Shown here piece after piece: positions 9,982-18,647 of a DNA stretch of 64,000 bases. The notes under the pieces were generated by a model. It did no database searches, was not told the DNA's origin, and was given only the letters and a program-made list of their open reading frames with translations. The position numbers and the translations under genes are program-made. Each line of letters begins with the position of its first letter. Position 1 is the stretch's first letter. Origin of the DNA: Thermotoga profunda AZM34c06 (GTDB lineage Bacteria > Thermotogota > Thermotogae > Thermotogales > DSM-5069); NCBI RefSeq assembly GCF_000828675.1, contig NZ_AP014510.1, positions 1,569,413-1,633,412 on the forward strand, written 5' to 3'.

Positions 9982-10530
9982 GAGCGGATCTCTTTCAAGT
10001 TCAGCACTGCCAATCAGACTTTTTTCTTTGCCGTTATCGAGTTTGGTTATATGACACAATAGGAATTCTTTACCAGCTAATGTGACGATTCGCACATCAT
10101 CAACAGAATAGATGCTTTCTGTCAATTCGTCGAAAGCAGAGACGACCGCCGTTGCAGCAGTTTTGAGCTTTTGAAGGCTTGTTTTTGCCCCTTCAGCAGT
10201 GCCTTCGTATCTATCTTCTCCGTGTTCCACAACGACCCTGATACGCAAATTTTTACCGAGATCTTCTGTCGTCAGAGATGCGATAGTATACTCAGGTTGA
10301 GTACGTATCTCACCAGACATCTGAGCAACGCTTATTATTTTTCTGTCTATTCTCAAACCAGTTGAAGCCAATATCGCTGTCTCTACATCGCGAACAATCT
10401 GTTTGGGATTTTTCGCTGAGTCGGCTATGACATGTATTTCTCTCAAATTATCCCCATCAGGCACAACCCTAACGGCTGTGACTCCAGATATTTGAGAAAT
10501 AATACTTTCTAATTTTTTCGCATCTACCAC
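9934..10530 (-). CDS. Conserved protein of unknown function
   Basis: This 198-residue protein is not one I can name. It begins VVDAKKLESIISQISGV and has several alternating beta/alpha repeats of about 80 residues, with a DGDNLREIHVIAD segment and a second half (RVVVEHGEDRYEGTAEG) that looks related to enzyme-like or ACT-like small domains. There is no signal peptide or membrane segment. I chose the GTG whose first base is 10530, because AGGGGGA lies eight bases upstream; the longer frame would run into ispD. It is divergent from ispD with a 44-base gap and converges on khpB with a 48-base overlap. Confidence 0.8.
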   Translation of the reverse strand: MVDAKKLESIISQISGVTAVRVVPDGDNLREIHVIADSAKNPKQIVRDVETAILASTGLRIDRKIISVAQMSGEIRTQPEYTIASLTTEDLGKNLRIRVVVEHGEDRYEGTAEGAKTSLQKLKTAATAVVSAFDELTESIYSVDDVRIVTLAGKEFLLCHITKLDNGKEKSLIGSAELERDPLLAAANATLEVLVRSQ

Positions 10531-10574
10531 AAAACATTCCCCCTTCTGGTATTCTAACATATGGTGATGAAAAG

Positions 10575-11264
10575 ATGACAATAGGTATAATAATGGCTGC
10601 TGGCAAAGGTATTCGTGCAAAGACAGATTTACCAAAACAGTTCTGTAAGATTTGTGATAAACCTGTTCTTTCTTATTCGCTTTCCACTTTTGAAAAGTCA
10701 ACTTTGGTAGATTCCTGTCTTGTAATGATACCTGACGGGTGGAAAGACAATATTTTACAGATAACCAGAGAATTCAGCAAGGTTAGATGGATATTGACAG
10801 GAGGTATGACGAGGCATGAAACATCTCTCATAGCAATCGATTTTCTCAAGACCATCAACCCGTCAATAGTGATCTTTCACGATGCAGCAAGACCTTTTTT
10901 GAGTTTGAATTTACTCGAAAAGGTGATACAAGAAGCAAAGATCTATGGGGCAGCCACTGCAGCTATATCTGTTTCAGATACAGTAGCGTATTGCAAAGAC
11001 GATTTTGTAGATTCTTATATACCAAGAGAATCTCTGTATCGTATTCAAACTCCACAAGCTTTTGAATATAGAATCATAGCGGATGCAATCAGAAAATTCC
11101 AAGCTGAGGACGGCACAAAACCAGTTTTTCTGAGTAATAGAAAGATAAGAATCGTCGAGGGTGATCCGTATTGTTTCAAGATCACAAAACCAGAAGACCT
11201 TGACCTTGCGGGATCTATCTGTAAATTCTGGAAAAATACAAAATACAGTCAAGAACAACCTTGA
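10575..11264 (+). CDS. ispD: 2-C-methyl-D-erythritol 4-phosphate cytidylyltransferase
   Basis: IspD joins CTP and methylerythritol phosphate in the non-mevalonate isoprenoid pathway. The 229-residue protein has the nucleotide-binding start IGIIMAAGKGIRAKTDLPKQF, the HDAARPF motif near residue 100 and the IQTPQAFEYR motif near 157, all typical of IspD. TarI-type ribitol-phosphate cytidylyltransferases share this fold, but no teichoic-acid gene is nearby, so IspD is favoured. The ribosome site (GGTGAT) is weak. ispF is not beside it. Confidence 0.88.
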   Translation: MTIGIIMAAGKGIRAKTDLPKQFCKICDKPVLSYSLSTFEKSTLVDSCLVMIPDGWKDNILQITREFSKVRWILTGGMTRHETSLIAIDFLKTINPSIVIFHDAARPFLSLNLLEKVIQEAKIYGAATAAISVSDTVAYCKDDFVDSYIPRESLYRIQTPQAFEYRIIADAIRKFQAEDGTKPVFLSNRKIRIVEGDPYCFKITKPEDLDLAGSICKFWKNTKYSQEQP

Positions 11265-11451
11265 AAAGAAAATCTACCGAGTTCCTTATCTTGCTCTATT
11301 CAAAGGATTTGTGCGGTATCCGATACTTAGATACAACTAAGTTCTAAATCAATGATTAGAAGATGATTTTTCTATAAAATTTATCTCAAATATACTCATA
11401 GCAAATATTCGGTTTGTTTGTTATATTTTTCACTTTCGTATAATATATAAT
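11265..11451. other. AT-rich gap after ispD, ending in a promoter
   Basis: No gene is visible here. A weak inverted repeat (ACTTAG with CTAAGT, 11325-11342) has no T-run and is not a convincing terminator. At the right edge, TATAAT occurs twice (11439-11444 and 11446-11451), with TTGTTT at 11414-11419 nineteen bases before the first. This looks like a promoter reading into the following foldable stretch. Confidence 0.5.
11414..11451 (+). promoter_or_regulatory. Promoter of the orphan RNA region
   Basis: Two consensus -10 hexamers TATAAT lie in tandem at 11439 and 11446. TTGTTT (11414) is a fair -35 at 19 bases from the first. Transcription would start near 11452-11458, at the left arm of a long closing stem. 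Confidence 0.5.
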
Positions 11452-11640
11452 AGACAAGCTTGTCGGGCAGATCTGTCCTGGAACGACTGTGTAAATTGGG
11501 GTTGGTCTAATCTCTTGGGACCTTGGTCCATCGATCTGGCGTGATCAATCGGTTTGTGAAAGGCAAGTCATTGTGGCTTGTTTGGTAAAGATCATCTATC
11601 TTGATCCTTTGAAAGAAATTATATTGCTTTCAGACTTCCA
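11452..11640 (+). ncRNA. Candidate structured non-coding RNA, family not recognised
   Basis: This stretch is clearly richer in G+C than the AT-rich sequence on both sides and has no open frame of note. GACAAGCTTGTC (11453-11464) can pair in two steps with CTTGTT (11577-11582) and GGCAAG (11562-11567), making a closing stem of about 12 pairs with one bulge. Inside are GGGCA-GATC-TGTCC (11465-11478) and GGAC-CTTG-GTCC (11518-11529), the latter with a CUUG tetraloop. A promoter lies directly upstream, and the next terminator is at 11844. I looked for RNase P, SRP and T-box signatures and found none. A 6S-like RNA is possible but unproven. The 3' end is uncertain. Confidence 0.4.
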
Positions 11641-11843
11641 TATAAAAAGATCTCGGTAAAGTTTCGTAGGACAAAATTCGAACAAGATATGAAAACTGAA
11701 AAAGCACCAGAAACCTTGTGGGTTATCTTTTTGAATTCTTCTCTTATTCATTTGATATTTTCTTAAATTTTCTACTTTTCAAAGATAATACTTGAATTTT
11801 TTCTCAGTGATTTTTTAGTTAGAAATAGCAAGTACTGGAGAAT

Positions 11844-11876
11844 AAGGCGGAGATTGACTCCGCCTTTTGTGTTTTG
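11844..11876 (+). terminator. Intrinsic terminator upstream of the liv operon
   Basis: A perfect 9-base-pair stem (AAGGCGGAG with CTCCGCCTT) and a 5-base loop are followed by TTGTGTTTTG. No coding gene precedes it for almost 600 bases, so it probably ends the orphan transcript that starts near 11452. Confidence 0.75.
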
Positions 11877-11892
11877 TCTGTAAATTCAAATC

Positions 11893-11923
11893 TTGACGGA
11901 TGCTCGATTCTATGTGATATAAT
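11893..11923 (+). promoter_or_regulatory. Promoter of the liv operon
   Basis: TTGACG (11893-11898) is followed after 19 bases by TATAAT (11918-11923), and the -10 has an upstream TG (TGATATAAT). The expected start near 11930 leaves a leader of about 45 bases that holds a short hairpin (ACCTGA with TCAGGT, 11932-11948) and the ribosome site. Confidence 0.75.
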
Positions 11924-11974
11924 ATGTGCCAACCTGAGAAAATCAGGTATATTTCTCTAAAAGGGGGTTGGATC

Positions 11975-13102
11975 ATGCGGAAGGTCTACGTGTTTATTGC
12001 TTTAGTTCTGACTTTTGCCGTCGTCTTAGCAAGCGAAATCACCGAAGTAAAGATTGGTGCTGGCTGGGAAATGACAGGACCCATTGCGGGATTTGGCCAG
12101 ATGTCGTGGGATGGTGTGAAACTGGCGATGAAACTCAGACCAACGGTTAGAATCGGCGGCAAGGATGTACCGGTAAAGGTAGTTTTGCTCGATAACAAAG
12201 GCGATAAGGCCGAAGCAGCCAACGTTGTAAAGAGATTGATTGATGTCGAGAAAGTAGTTGCCATTCTTGGACCGTGTACCAGTTCATGTGCCCTTGCTGC
12301 TGGCGCGATAGCCGAACAAAAACAAGTTCCGATGGTTACAAATACCGCAACAAACCCACTTGTAACCCAGAACAGAAGGTTCATTTTCAGAGCATGTTTC
12401 ATCGACCCAATGCAAGGAGAGTTACTTGCAAAATTTGCATGGGAACAACTTGGTTCAAAAAACGTCGCAATCATGGTTGATGTAGCACAAGATTACGTTG
12501 TCGGACTTGCAAACTATTTCAAGAGAAAGTTCGCACAACTGGGGGGTAAGTTCTTTGAAGAATACTACAATACTGGAGACCAAGATTTCACCGCTCAGTT
12601 GACAGATGCACTATCTAAAAAGCCAGATACAATTTTCTTACCTGGATATTACTCGGAAATAGCATTGATTTGTAAACAAGCAAGAGAACTTGGTTTCAAG
12701 GGCAATTTCTTGGCTGGTGATGGTGCAGATGCACCAGAACTCATACAAATAGGTGGAAAATTCGTTGAGGGTTTGTACTACACAACCTATTTCCACCAGG
12801 ATGCCGACCTTTCACCAGCAACAAAACCTTTTGTTGAAGCATATGTTAAAGAATACAACAGAAGGCCAGATGCCTTTGGTGCCTTGGCATTTGACGCTTA
12901 CAATCTTGTGTTAGATGCCATCGAAAGAGCCCAATCGCTTGATCCTGTAGCGATCAGAGATGCACTTGCAGCCACCAAGGATTTCCAGGGTGTTGGCGGT
13001 TCTATCACCTATCCGGAAGGTTCTGGAGACCCTGTGAAGCCCGCTGTGATCAATACCGTGAAGAACGGTCAATTCATGCTTATGACAGTCGTCAGACCGT
13101 GA
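11975..13102 (+). CDS. livK: Branched-chain amino-acid type ABC transporter, binding protein
   Basis: This 375-residue secreted protein is a type I periplasmic binding protein of the Leu/Ile/Val class (Peripla_BP_6). It has a signal peptide ending near VVLA-SEI (residues 1-20), then VKIGAGWEMTGPIAGFGQMSWDGVKLA and ILGPCTSSCALAAGAIAEQ, the usual ligand-binding segments. The ATG at 11975 has AAAGGGGGTTGG upstream; an earlier in-frame ATG at 11924 lies at the predicted transcription start and is rejected. It leads livHMGF and is separated from livH by a hairpin. The exact ligand, an amino acid or another small amide, cannot be read from sequence. Confidence 0.9.
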   Translation: MRKVYVFIALVLTFAVVLASEITEVKIGAGWEMTGPIAGFGQMSWDGVKLAMKLRPTVRIGGKDVPVKVVLLDNKGDKAEAANVVKRLIDVEKVVAILGPCTSSCALAAGAIAEQKQVPMVTNTATNPLVTQNRRFIFRACFIDPMQGELLAKFAWEQLGSKNVAIMVDVAQDYVVGLANYFKRKFAQLGGKFFEEYYNTGDQDFTAQLTDALSKKPDTIFLPGYYSEIALICKQARELGFKGNFLAGDGADAPELIQIGGKFVEGLYYTTYFHQDADLSPATKPFVEAYVKEYNRRPDAFGALAFDAYNLVLDAIERAQSLDPVAIRDALAATKDFQGVGGSITYPEGSGDPVKPAVINTVKNGQFMLMTVVRP

Positions 13103-13106
13103 TTAT

Positions 13107-13128
13107 AGCCCCCGAAAAGGGGGCTTTT
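13107..13128 (+). terminator. Leaky intergenic terminator between livK and livH
   Basis: GCCCCC (13108-13113), loop GAAAA, GGGGGC (13119-13124), with an added A-T pair, is followed by only TTTT. The short T-run and its place inside an operon suggest partial termination, leaving more livK mRNA than permease mRNA. Confidence 0.75.
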
Positions 13129-13148
13129 CCAAATTTGGGGGTGATTTT

Positions 13149-14057
13149 TTGAACTTTGCTGGATTTCTACAGCATCTTGTCAATGCATTTTCTCTGGGTG
13201 GGATTTATGCTTTGATCGCCATAGGTTATACAATGGTTTATGGTATTTTGAGGCTCATCAATTTTGCGCACGGTGATATTTTTACATATGGAATCTACTT
13301 TGCCTTTTATGGTGTTATCTTATTTTTAATGCCATGGTGGGCAGCTTTTATCTTTTCAATCTTTGTAACAGCATTCCTGGGGGCTTTCATCGAGAGAATT
13401 GCATACAGACCTTTGAGAAATGCACCAAGGATATCGGCACTCATAACTGCTATTGGTGTTTCCTTCTTTTTAGAGAACTTTGCGATAGTGGTTTTTGGTG
13501 GCAGGGCAAAATCCTTCAATCCTCAAACTGGGATCTATCCAACATCCTTCTTAAACATGATCGATATAGGTGATGTTAAGATACCCGTCCTTACATTTAT
13601 CACGATAGGTATCGTTGTTCTGGCATTGCTGCTATTGATGTGGATTGTCTACAAAACAAAGATTGGAATGGCGATGAGAGCTATTTCAAAGGACATACCA
13701 ACAACAAAGTTGATGGGTGTCAATGCCGATAGAGTGATCAGTTTCACCTTCATGCTCGGTTCAGGATTGGCTGCAATCGGTGGAATCCTCTGGGCAATGA
13801 AATATCCACAGGTTTACCCTTATACGGGCATGATACCAGGCCTAAAGGCTTTCATAGCGGCAGTTGTTGGTGGAATAGGCAGTATTCAAGGTGCAATGAT
13901 TGGTGGTTTCATATTGGGTATAAGCGAGATAATGATCGTGGCATTTGTACCATCCTTAGCAGGTTATAGAGATGCATTTGCATATGCGATATTGTTGTTT
14001 GTTCTACTGGTTAAACCAACTGGAATACTCGGTGTTGAAGTATCGGAAAAGGTGTGA
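13149..14057 (+). CDS. livH: Branched-chain amino-acid type ABC transporter permease LivH
   Basis: LivH forms one half of the membrane channel. The 302-residue protein has about eight hydrophobic helices and the family signature GIYALIAIGYTMVYGILRLINFAHGD near the start, plus the cytoplasmic coupling segment AMRAISKDIPTTKLMGVNADRVI. The start is TTG at 13149 after GGGGGTGAT. livM follows five bases after its stop. Confidence 0.94.
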   Translation: MNFAGFLQHLVNAFSLGGIYALIAIGYTMVYGILRLINFAHGDIFTYGIYFAFYGVILFLMPWWAAFIFSIFVTAFLGAFIERIAYRPLRNAPRISALITAIGVSFFLENFAIVVFGGRAKSFNPQTGIYPTSFLNMIDIGDVKIPVLTFITIGIVVLALLLLMWIVYKTKIGMAMRAISKDIPTTKLMGVNADRVISFTFMLGSGLAAIGGILWAMKYPQVYPYTGMIPGLKAFIAAVVGGIGSIQGAMIGGFILGISEIMIVAFVPSLAGYRDAFAYAILLFVLLVKPTGILGVEVSEKV

Positions 14058-14061
14058 GAGT

Positions 14062-15135
14062 ATGGTGAAAACTCTTCCAAATAAATTGAAATTTCTCCTC
14101 ACAGTTATTTTGATAGCTATTATTGGCTTACTTCTTTTTGTTGCCAACAACAAAGCAAGTGAATATGTGATACTCATACTCAATTTGATGGCGATAAATA
14201 TAATTTTTGCAGTTTCACTGACTCTTATAAACGGCATAACTGGTATTTTCTCACTTGGTCATGCTGGTTTCATAGCCATCGGTGCTTATGTATCAACACT
14301 GTTGACTCTTTCACCTGCACAAAAGGAGATGACTTTTCTTATTAAACCTCTCATCTATCCATTGAATCAAATTCAAATGCCTTTTCTACCAGCTACACTA
14401 ATTGCAGGACTCGTTGCAGCGGGTTTTGGTTATATCGTTGCAGCACCTTCGTTGAGATTGATCGGTGATTATCTTGCAATAGCTACACTTGGCCTTGGTG
14501 AGACTATAAGAATAATTGCAAATAATGCATGGTCGATAACAAATGGGGCACTTGGTTTGAAAGCAATTCCACCATATACCAATATTTACTGGTCGTGGGG
14601 ATGGGCATTTGTGACTGTTTTAGTAATTTCAAGCTTGGCGAAGAGTAGTTATGGACGAGCATTGAAAGCCATTAGAGAAGATCCTATAGCCGCTAAGGCA
14701 ATGGGAATAAATGTGTTCTCACACCAAGTCGTTAGTTTCGTGCTTGGTTCTTTTTTTGCAGGAGTTGGAGGGGCGCTGTGGGCACATTTGATAACGACTA
14801 TAGATCCCAAATCTTTTGCATTCTCCAAGACATTCGAAATACTCATCATGGCAGTTCTTGGGGGTCTTGGTAGTATAAGCGGAGCAATCATAGGTGCATC
14901 GATTTACACGGTTGGGTTGGAGTTTCTGAGAGTTCTTGAGAGTCCTTTCAAAATAGGTTTCATAAGCTTTCCTGGAATCCCCGGTATGAGAATGGTTGTG
15001 CTTTCGGTTTTACTCATAGTTCTCATGCTATTTTGGCAACGTGGAATCATGGGGAGAAACGAACTATCTTGGGATATGATTTATGATCTTGTGGCAAGAG
15101 AGTCAAATAAAAAAAGAGGTGTGAAAGATGAATGA
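14062..15135 (+). CDS. livM: Branched-chain amino-acid type ABC transporter permease LivM
   Basis: LivM is the second channel subunit, 357 residues. It shows the LivM pattern ITGIFSLGHAGFIAIGAY and the coupling helix ALKAIREDPIAAKAMGINVF. The ATG at 14062 is preferred because it lies just after the livH stop with GGTGTGAGAG upstream; the frame is open another 30 codons into livH, which I reject. Its 3' end overlaps livG by eight bases. Confidence 0.94.
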   Translation: MVKTLPNKLKFLLTVILIAIIGLLLFVANNKASEYVILILNLMAINIIFAVSLTLINGITGIFSLGHAGFIAIGAYVSTLLTLSPAQKEMTFLIKPLIYPLNQIQMPFLPATLIAGLVAAGFGYIVAAPSLRLIGDYLAIATLGLGETIRIIANNAWSITNGALGLKAIPPYTNIYWSWGWAFVTVLVISSLAKSSYGRALKAIREDPIAAKAMGINVFSHQVVSFVLGSFFAGVGGALWAHLITTIDPKSFAFSKTFEILIMAVLGGLGSISGAIIGASIYTVGLEFLRVLESPFKIGFISFPGIPGMRMVVLSVLLIVLMLFWQRGIMGRNELSWDMIYDLVARESNKKRGVKDE

Positions 15136-15907
15136 AGTTCTTCGAATAGATAATGTCACAAAAAGATTTGGGGGACTTGTGGCAGTCGATCATTTTGATG
15201 GGTATGTAAAGCAAGGTGAGTTGCTGGGTTTAATTGGTCCAAATGGTGCTGGTAAAACGACACTTTTCAATGTCATAACTGGTATGTACGCCCCTGACGA
15301 AGGAAAGATTTTTTTCTCAGGCAAAGATATATCAGGCCATAAACCTTACGAAATAACAAGATGTGGTATTGCTCGAACTTTTCAAAATATACGTTTGTTT
15401 TCAGATATGACCATCCTTGAAAATGTCATGGTCTCACAGCATTTGAAGCTCAGAAACTGGTTGTGGTTTTTTAAAAGTATTGCGAAAACACCAGATAGCA
15501 TACTCATGGAAAAGCAGATGCGACAGGAAGGATTGAAACTCCTACAGAGAGTTGGTTTGGAAAAATTTGCAAACGAAAAGGCAAGTTCGCTTCCTTATGG
15601 ATTACAGAGAAAACTTGAGATAGCAAGAGCACTGGCGACAAATCCAAAGATGCTTCTTCTTGACGAACCCGCAGCCGGTATGAACCCACAGGAAACTTTT
15701 GAATTAATGGAATTCATAAAACAAATCAGAGATGATTTTCATTTAACGATTATGATAATCGAACACGATATGAAGGTGATAATGGGTATTTGTGAAAGGA
15801 TCTACGTCATGGATTATGGTAAATTGATAGCAGAAGGAAACCCACAACAAATTCAATCCAACCCAACTGTGATTAAAGCATATTTGGGAGAGGAGGTGCT
15901 CTCGTGA
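15128..15907 (+). CDS. livG: Branched-chain amino-acid type ABC transporter ATPase LivG
   Basis: LivG is one of two ATPases that power the transporter. The 259 residues include Walker A GPNGAGKTT (about 36-44), the Q-loop in CGIARTFQNIRLF, a signature region SLPYGLQRKLEIARAL in which LSGGQ is replaced by the LPYGLQ typical of LivG, and Walker B LLLDEPAAGMNP. The C-terminus with NPTVIKAYLGEE is the LivG tail. It overlaps livM by eight bases and livF by four. Confidence 0.95.
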   Translation: MNEVLRIDNVTKRFGGLVAVDHFDGYVKQGELLGLIGPNGAGKTTLFNVITGMYAPDEGKIFFSGKDISGHKPYEITRCGIARTFQNIRLFSDMTILENVMVSQHLKLRNWLWFFKSIAKTPDSILMEKQMRQEGLKLLQRVGLEKFANEKASSLPYGLQRKLEIARALATNPKMLLLDEPAAGMNPQETFELMEFIKQIRDDFHLTIMIIEHDMKVIMGICERIYVMDYGKLIAEGNPQQIQSNPTVIKAYLGEEVLS

Positions 15908-16632
15908 ATAACCAAACGATGTTGAAAATCGAAGACATGCATGTGCACTATGGCAGTATACATGCTTTGAAGGGAATCAATATCGATGTGAAGACTGGTC
16001 AAATCGTGACCTTAATAGGTGCTAATGGTGCTGGTAAGACAACTACTCTTCAAGCAATAACAAATCTTGTTAAAAAGAGTGGCGGAAAGGTGTTTTTTTG
16101 CGATATAGATATAACTCATATGTCAACTCACCATATCGTGAACAGTGGTATAGCACTTGTTCCCGAAGGTAGAAGAATTTTCCCAAATCTCACTGTCTAT
16201 GAGAATCTAATGATGGGGGCATATGCAAGAAAAGATATCGAAGGTATAAAAAAGGATCTGGATTGGGTTTTAACGCTCTTTCCAAGATTGAAGGAAAGAT
16301 TAAAGCAACTTGGAGGCACACTTTCTGGTGGGGAACAGCAAATGCTTGCAGTGGCGAGAGGCTTGATGACAAGACCAAAATTACTCATGCTTGATGAACC
16401 TTCCTTAGGACTGGCTCCGTTACTTGTTCGAGAGGTTTTCCAGATAATCCAGAAGATTAGAGAGGAAGGCGTAACGATCTTACTCGTAGAACAAAATGCG
16501 CTCGCGGCTTTGAAGATAGCAGATTATGGTTATGTTTTAGAGACAGGCCGAATCGTCATGCAGGATACTGGTGAGAATTTACTCAAGAGCGATGATGTGA
16601 GAAAGGCTTATCTTGGAATCGCAATTGCTTGA
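15904..16632 (+). CDS. livF: Branched-chain amino-acid type ABC transporter ATPase LivF
   Basis: LivF is the second ATPase, 242 residues. Walker A is GANGAGKTT, the signature is LSGGEQQMLAVARGL, and Walker B is LMLDEPSLGLAP; VEQNALAALKIADYGYVLETG is the typical LivF closing part. It starts at a GTG that overlaps the livG TGA. It is the last gene of livKHMGF; I see no clear terminator in the 155 bases that follow. Confidence 0.95.
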   Translation: MNNQTMLKIEDMHVHYGSIHALKGINIDVKTGQIVTLIGANGAGKTTTLQAITNLVKKSGGKVFFCDIDITHMSTHHIVNSGIALVPEGRRIFPNLTVYENLMMGAYARKDIEGIKKDLDWVLTLFPRLKERLKQLGGTLSGGEQQMLAVARGLMTRPKLLMLDEPSLGLAPLLVREVFQIIQKIREEGVTILLVEQNALAALKIADYGYVLETGRIVMQDTGENLLKSDDVRKAYLGIAIA

Positions 16633-16720
16633 ACCTATTTTTTCAAATAACGTGTTAAGATGAAGGTCAAATGTAGAAAATTTCACGACCTTGGTAGATT
16701 ACTTAAAACTCCCTGCAATT

Positions 16721-16729
16721 TGCTACAAT
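16721..16729 (+). promoter_or_regulatory. Possible extended -10 promoter for the DegV operon
   Basis: TGCTACAAT is a TGn-extended -10 element 60 bases before the DegV start. The best -35 (TTACTT, 16699) is poor and 19 bases away. Confidence 0.4.
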
Positions 16730-16788
16730 TTATTGGAAAGTTACCAATTCACGAGGTTCAAAACTTAAAGTACAGGGAGGAGTAGAAA

Positions 16789-17652
16789 ATGCCAAAGATG
16801 AAAATTGTTTTGGATAGTACATGTGATATACCAAGAGAATGGATCAAGAATTTAGATGTTGCAATCGCTCCTTTACATGTTGTCTGGCCAAATGGAAACC
16901 AAGAAGATGATACGAGAGATCTTGAACAGATTCAGGACTTTTACAAAAGAGTTTCCTCTGCAAAGGAATTACCAAAGAGTTCCCAACCATCTGTCGGTGA
17001 ATTTGTTTCATTGTATAAGGAAATAGAAAAAGACGGATACGATGAAATCCTTGTCATTTGTATTTCAACAAAACTTTCTGGAACTTATGATTCAGCATTG
17101 AGTGCTGCGCAGCAGGTAAAAATACCTGTCTTTGTGATTGACAGTAAACTCGCTTCTGCGGCTATGCCACTACCAGCAAGACGTGCAAGAGAGTTGGAAA
17201 AAGAGGGATTAAACGCACAGAAAATAGCACAGGCACTTGATCAAGATGTCAAAAGTGGACGGTATAAAGCGATATTCTATGTCTCAAACTTTGATTTTCT
17301 TGTCAAGGGTGGAAGGGTTTCAAGAATGCAGGGCTTTTTTGGCTCATTACTCAACATACACGTAGGTTTGTGGATCGATCCTGAGGGAAAACTCGTACCA
17401 TTCGAAAAGGCAAGAGGTACCAAAAGAGCCCAGGAAATGCTCATTAACAAAGCACTGAGCTTGGTACCAAAAGGGTCAAAGATAAGATTACTCATGGTCG
17501 ATGCAGACGCAAGAGAAAGCACAAAGGTTCTCTTGGGAATGTTAAAACAGCATTATCAAATTTTAGATGTCAATTTCACCGAGATGGGAAAGGTTATCAC
17601 AACCCATGTAGGACCAGGAACCGCTGGTTTTGGTCTGGAGGTTGTTGAATGA
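16789..17652 (+). CDS. DegV-family fatty-acid-binding protein
   Basis: DegV (FakB-like) proteins hold a fatty acid between two domains and, in Firmicutes, present it to the kinase FakA. The 287 residues include the family start KIVLDSTCDIPREWI, the SSQPSVGEF segment around residue 65 that contacts the acyl carboxylate, ISTKLSGTYDSA, and GGRVSRMQGFFGSLLNIH in domain two. A GGGAGGAG site precedes the ATG. It overlaps the next gene by ATGA, and all three genes of the run are coupled. No fakA-like DAK kinase is visible in the window. Confidence 0.9.
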   Translation: MPKMKIVLDSTCDIPREWIKNLDVAIAPLHVVWPNGNQEDDTRDLEQIQDFYKRVSSAKELPKSSQPSVGEFVSLYKEIEKDGYDEILVICISTKLSGTYDSALSAAQQVKIPVFVIDSKLASAAMPLPARRARELEKEGLNAQKIAQALDQDVKSGRYKAIFYVSNFDFLVKGGRVSRMQGFFGSLLNIHVGLWIDPEGKLVPFEKARGTKRAQEMLINKALSLVPKGSKIRLLMVDADARESTKVLLGMLKQHYQILDVNFTEMGKVITTHVGPGTAGFGLEVVE

Positions 17653-18647
17653 AGCAATGGGTTTTGGTTGTAATATTAATTGCAGTTGTGGGTCTCATGA
17701 TTTTGATCCTGTACTTAAGACAACCCAACATTCCAATCATAATCTTTGAAGATGGGGAAACTAATTTTCGTAGCGGTGTTGAAAGGTATGTCAGAGAAAA
17801 AAATTTGAAAGTATTACTTGTGACAGTCAGGGTAGATCAAAATGACGATGAGATTGAGAAAATTCTGCAGAGATATCCAAACTGTTATGCAATTGGTCCT
17901 AGGATCAGCACAGAAGCGTTGGCACTACTTCCCTATCTTGAAAAGTATCAAATCTTTGCAGTGGCTCCCTTGGTGACTTCTCCAAAAGTTGTTGGAAAGA
18001 GTAGATATCTAATGACCTTGAGTGCATCGGACGAATTGCAGGCAAAGGAATTGGTCGAAAGATTGCAAAAAGATTCAAGAAAAAATACCATTGTGATATG
18101 CGATAAAAACAATATAGTTTACAGTGAAAATCTTTTTCATATGATGGCTCAATCTTCACCATTATCCTTAGATTGTCTTTATGTGGATTCTGCAGAGGAA
18201 CTTCTATATTTCGATTTTTCAAAATACGATTCAATGGTTTTGGTCCTCGATGGGAGAGTTGCTGGTTTAGTAGCTCAATTGGCTACAAAGAAAGGGTTCA
18301 GAGGGATTATCTATGGCTCTGACTATGCTTATACAGATACACTGATTTTAACAGGCGCATCAGCAGTTGAAGGGATGATATTATATAGCCTTTTTGATTT
18401 TCCACAGATGACACGTTTTGGTTTTACAGACCTTCAAGAGGCCGGCGCCTATGATGCACTCATGGTTGTGTGGTCTTTGATTTCATCAAAAATCAAAACA
18501 AATGAGGCATATAGCTATCTTCAAAATAAGAGTTTTGAAGGGGTTACAGGGACCTTTGCTGTCAACTCGGATTTAACTGTTTCAAGATCGAGGGATTTTG
18601 TGATAGTAAGAAATGGCCAATTTACCAGCGATGAGGTGAAAAAATGA
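17649..18647 (+). CDS. Membrane-anchored periplasmic-binding-like protein
   Basis: The 332-residue protein has an N-terminal membrane anchor (residues 4-23) with no clear cleavage site, then a type I periplasmic-binding fold outside the cell. Weak but consistent likeness to Leu/Ile/Val-type binding proteins is seen: AVAPLVTSPKV, the hinge-like RGIIYGSDYAYTD, AGAYDALMVVWSLI and the end FEGVTGTFAVNSDLT. There is no permease beside it. Its position directly ahead of an HD-GYP sensor, sharing ATGA overlaps on both sides, suggests that it passes a ligand signal to that sensor rather than serving uptake. This is an inference from context. Confidence 0.7.
   Translation: MKQWVLVVILIAVVGLMILILYLRQPNIPIIIFEDGETNFRSGVERYVREKNLKVLLVTVRVDQNDDEIEKILQRYPNCYAIGPRISTEALALLPYLEKYQIFAVAPLVTSPKVVGKSRYLMTLSASDELQAKELVERLQKDSRKNTIVICDKNNIVYSENLFHMMAQSSPLSLDCLYVDSAEELLYFDFSKYDSMVLVLDGRVAGLVAQLATKKGFRGIIYGSDYAYTDTLILTGASAVEGMILYSLFDFPQMTRFGFTDLQEAGAYDALMVVWSLISSKIKTNEAYSYLQNKSFEGVTGTFAVNSDLTVSRSRDFVIVRNGQFTSDEVKK

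Noticed and set aside
11452-11876. RNase P RNA, SRP RNA or a T-box in the liv-upstream gap
   Set aside because: I looked for GAGGAAAGTC, the SRP GGUCCGGAAGGAAGCA core and the T-box AGGGTGG segment and found none.
11986-12474. 162-codon frame antisense to livK
   Set aside because: Shadow frame opposite a clear binding-protein gene.
13972-14061. Longer livM starting inside livH
   Set aside because: The added residues are not LivM-like; the ATG at 14062 follows the livH stop and a ribosome site.
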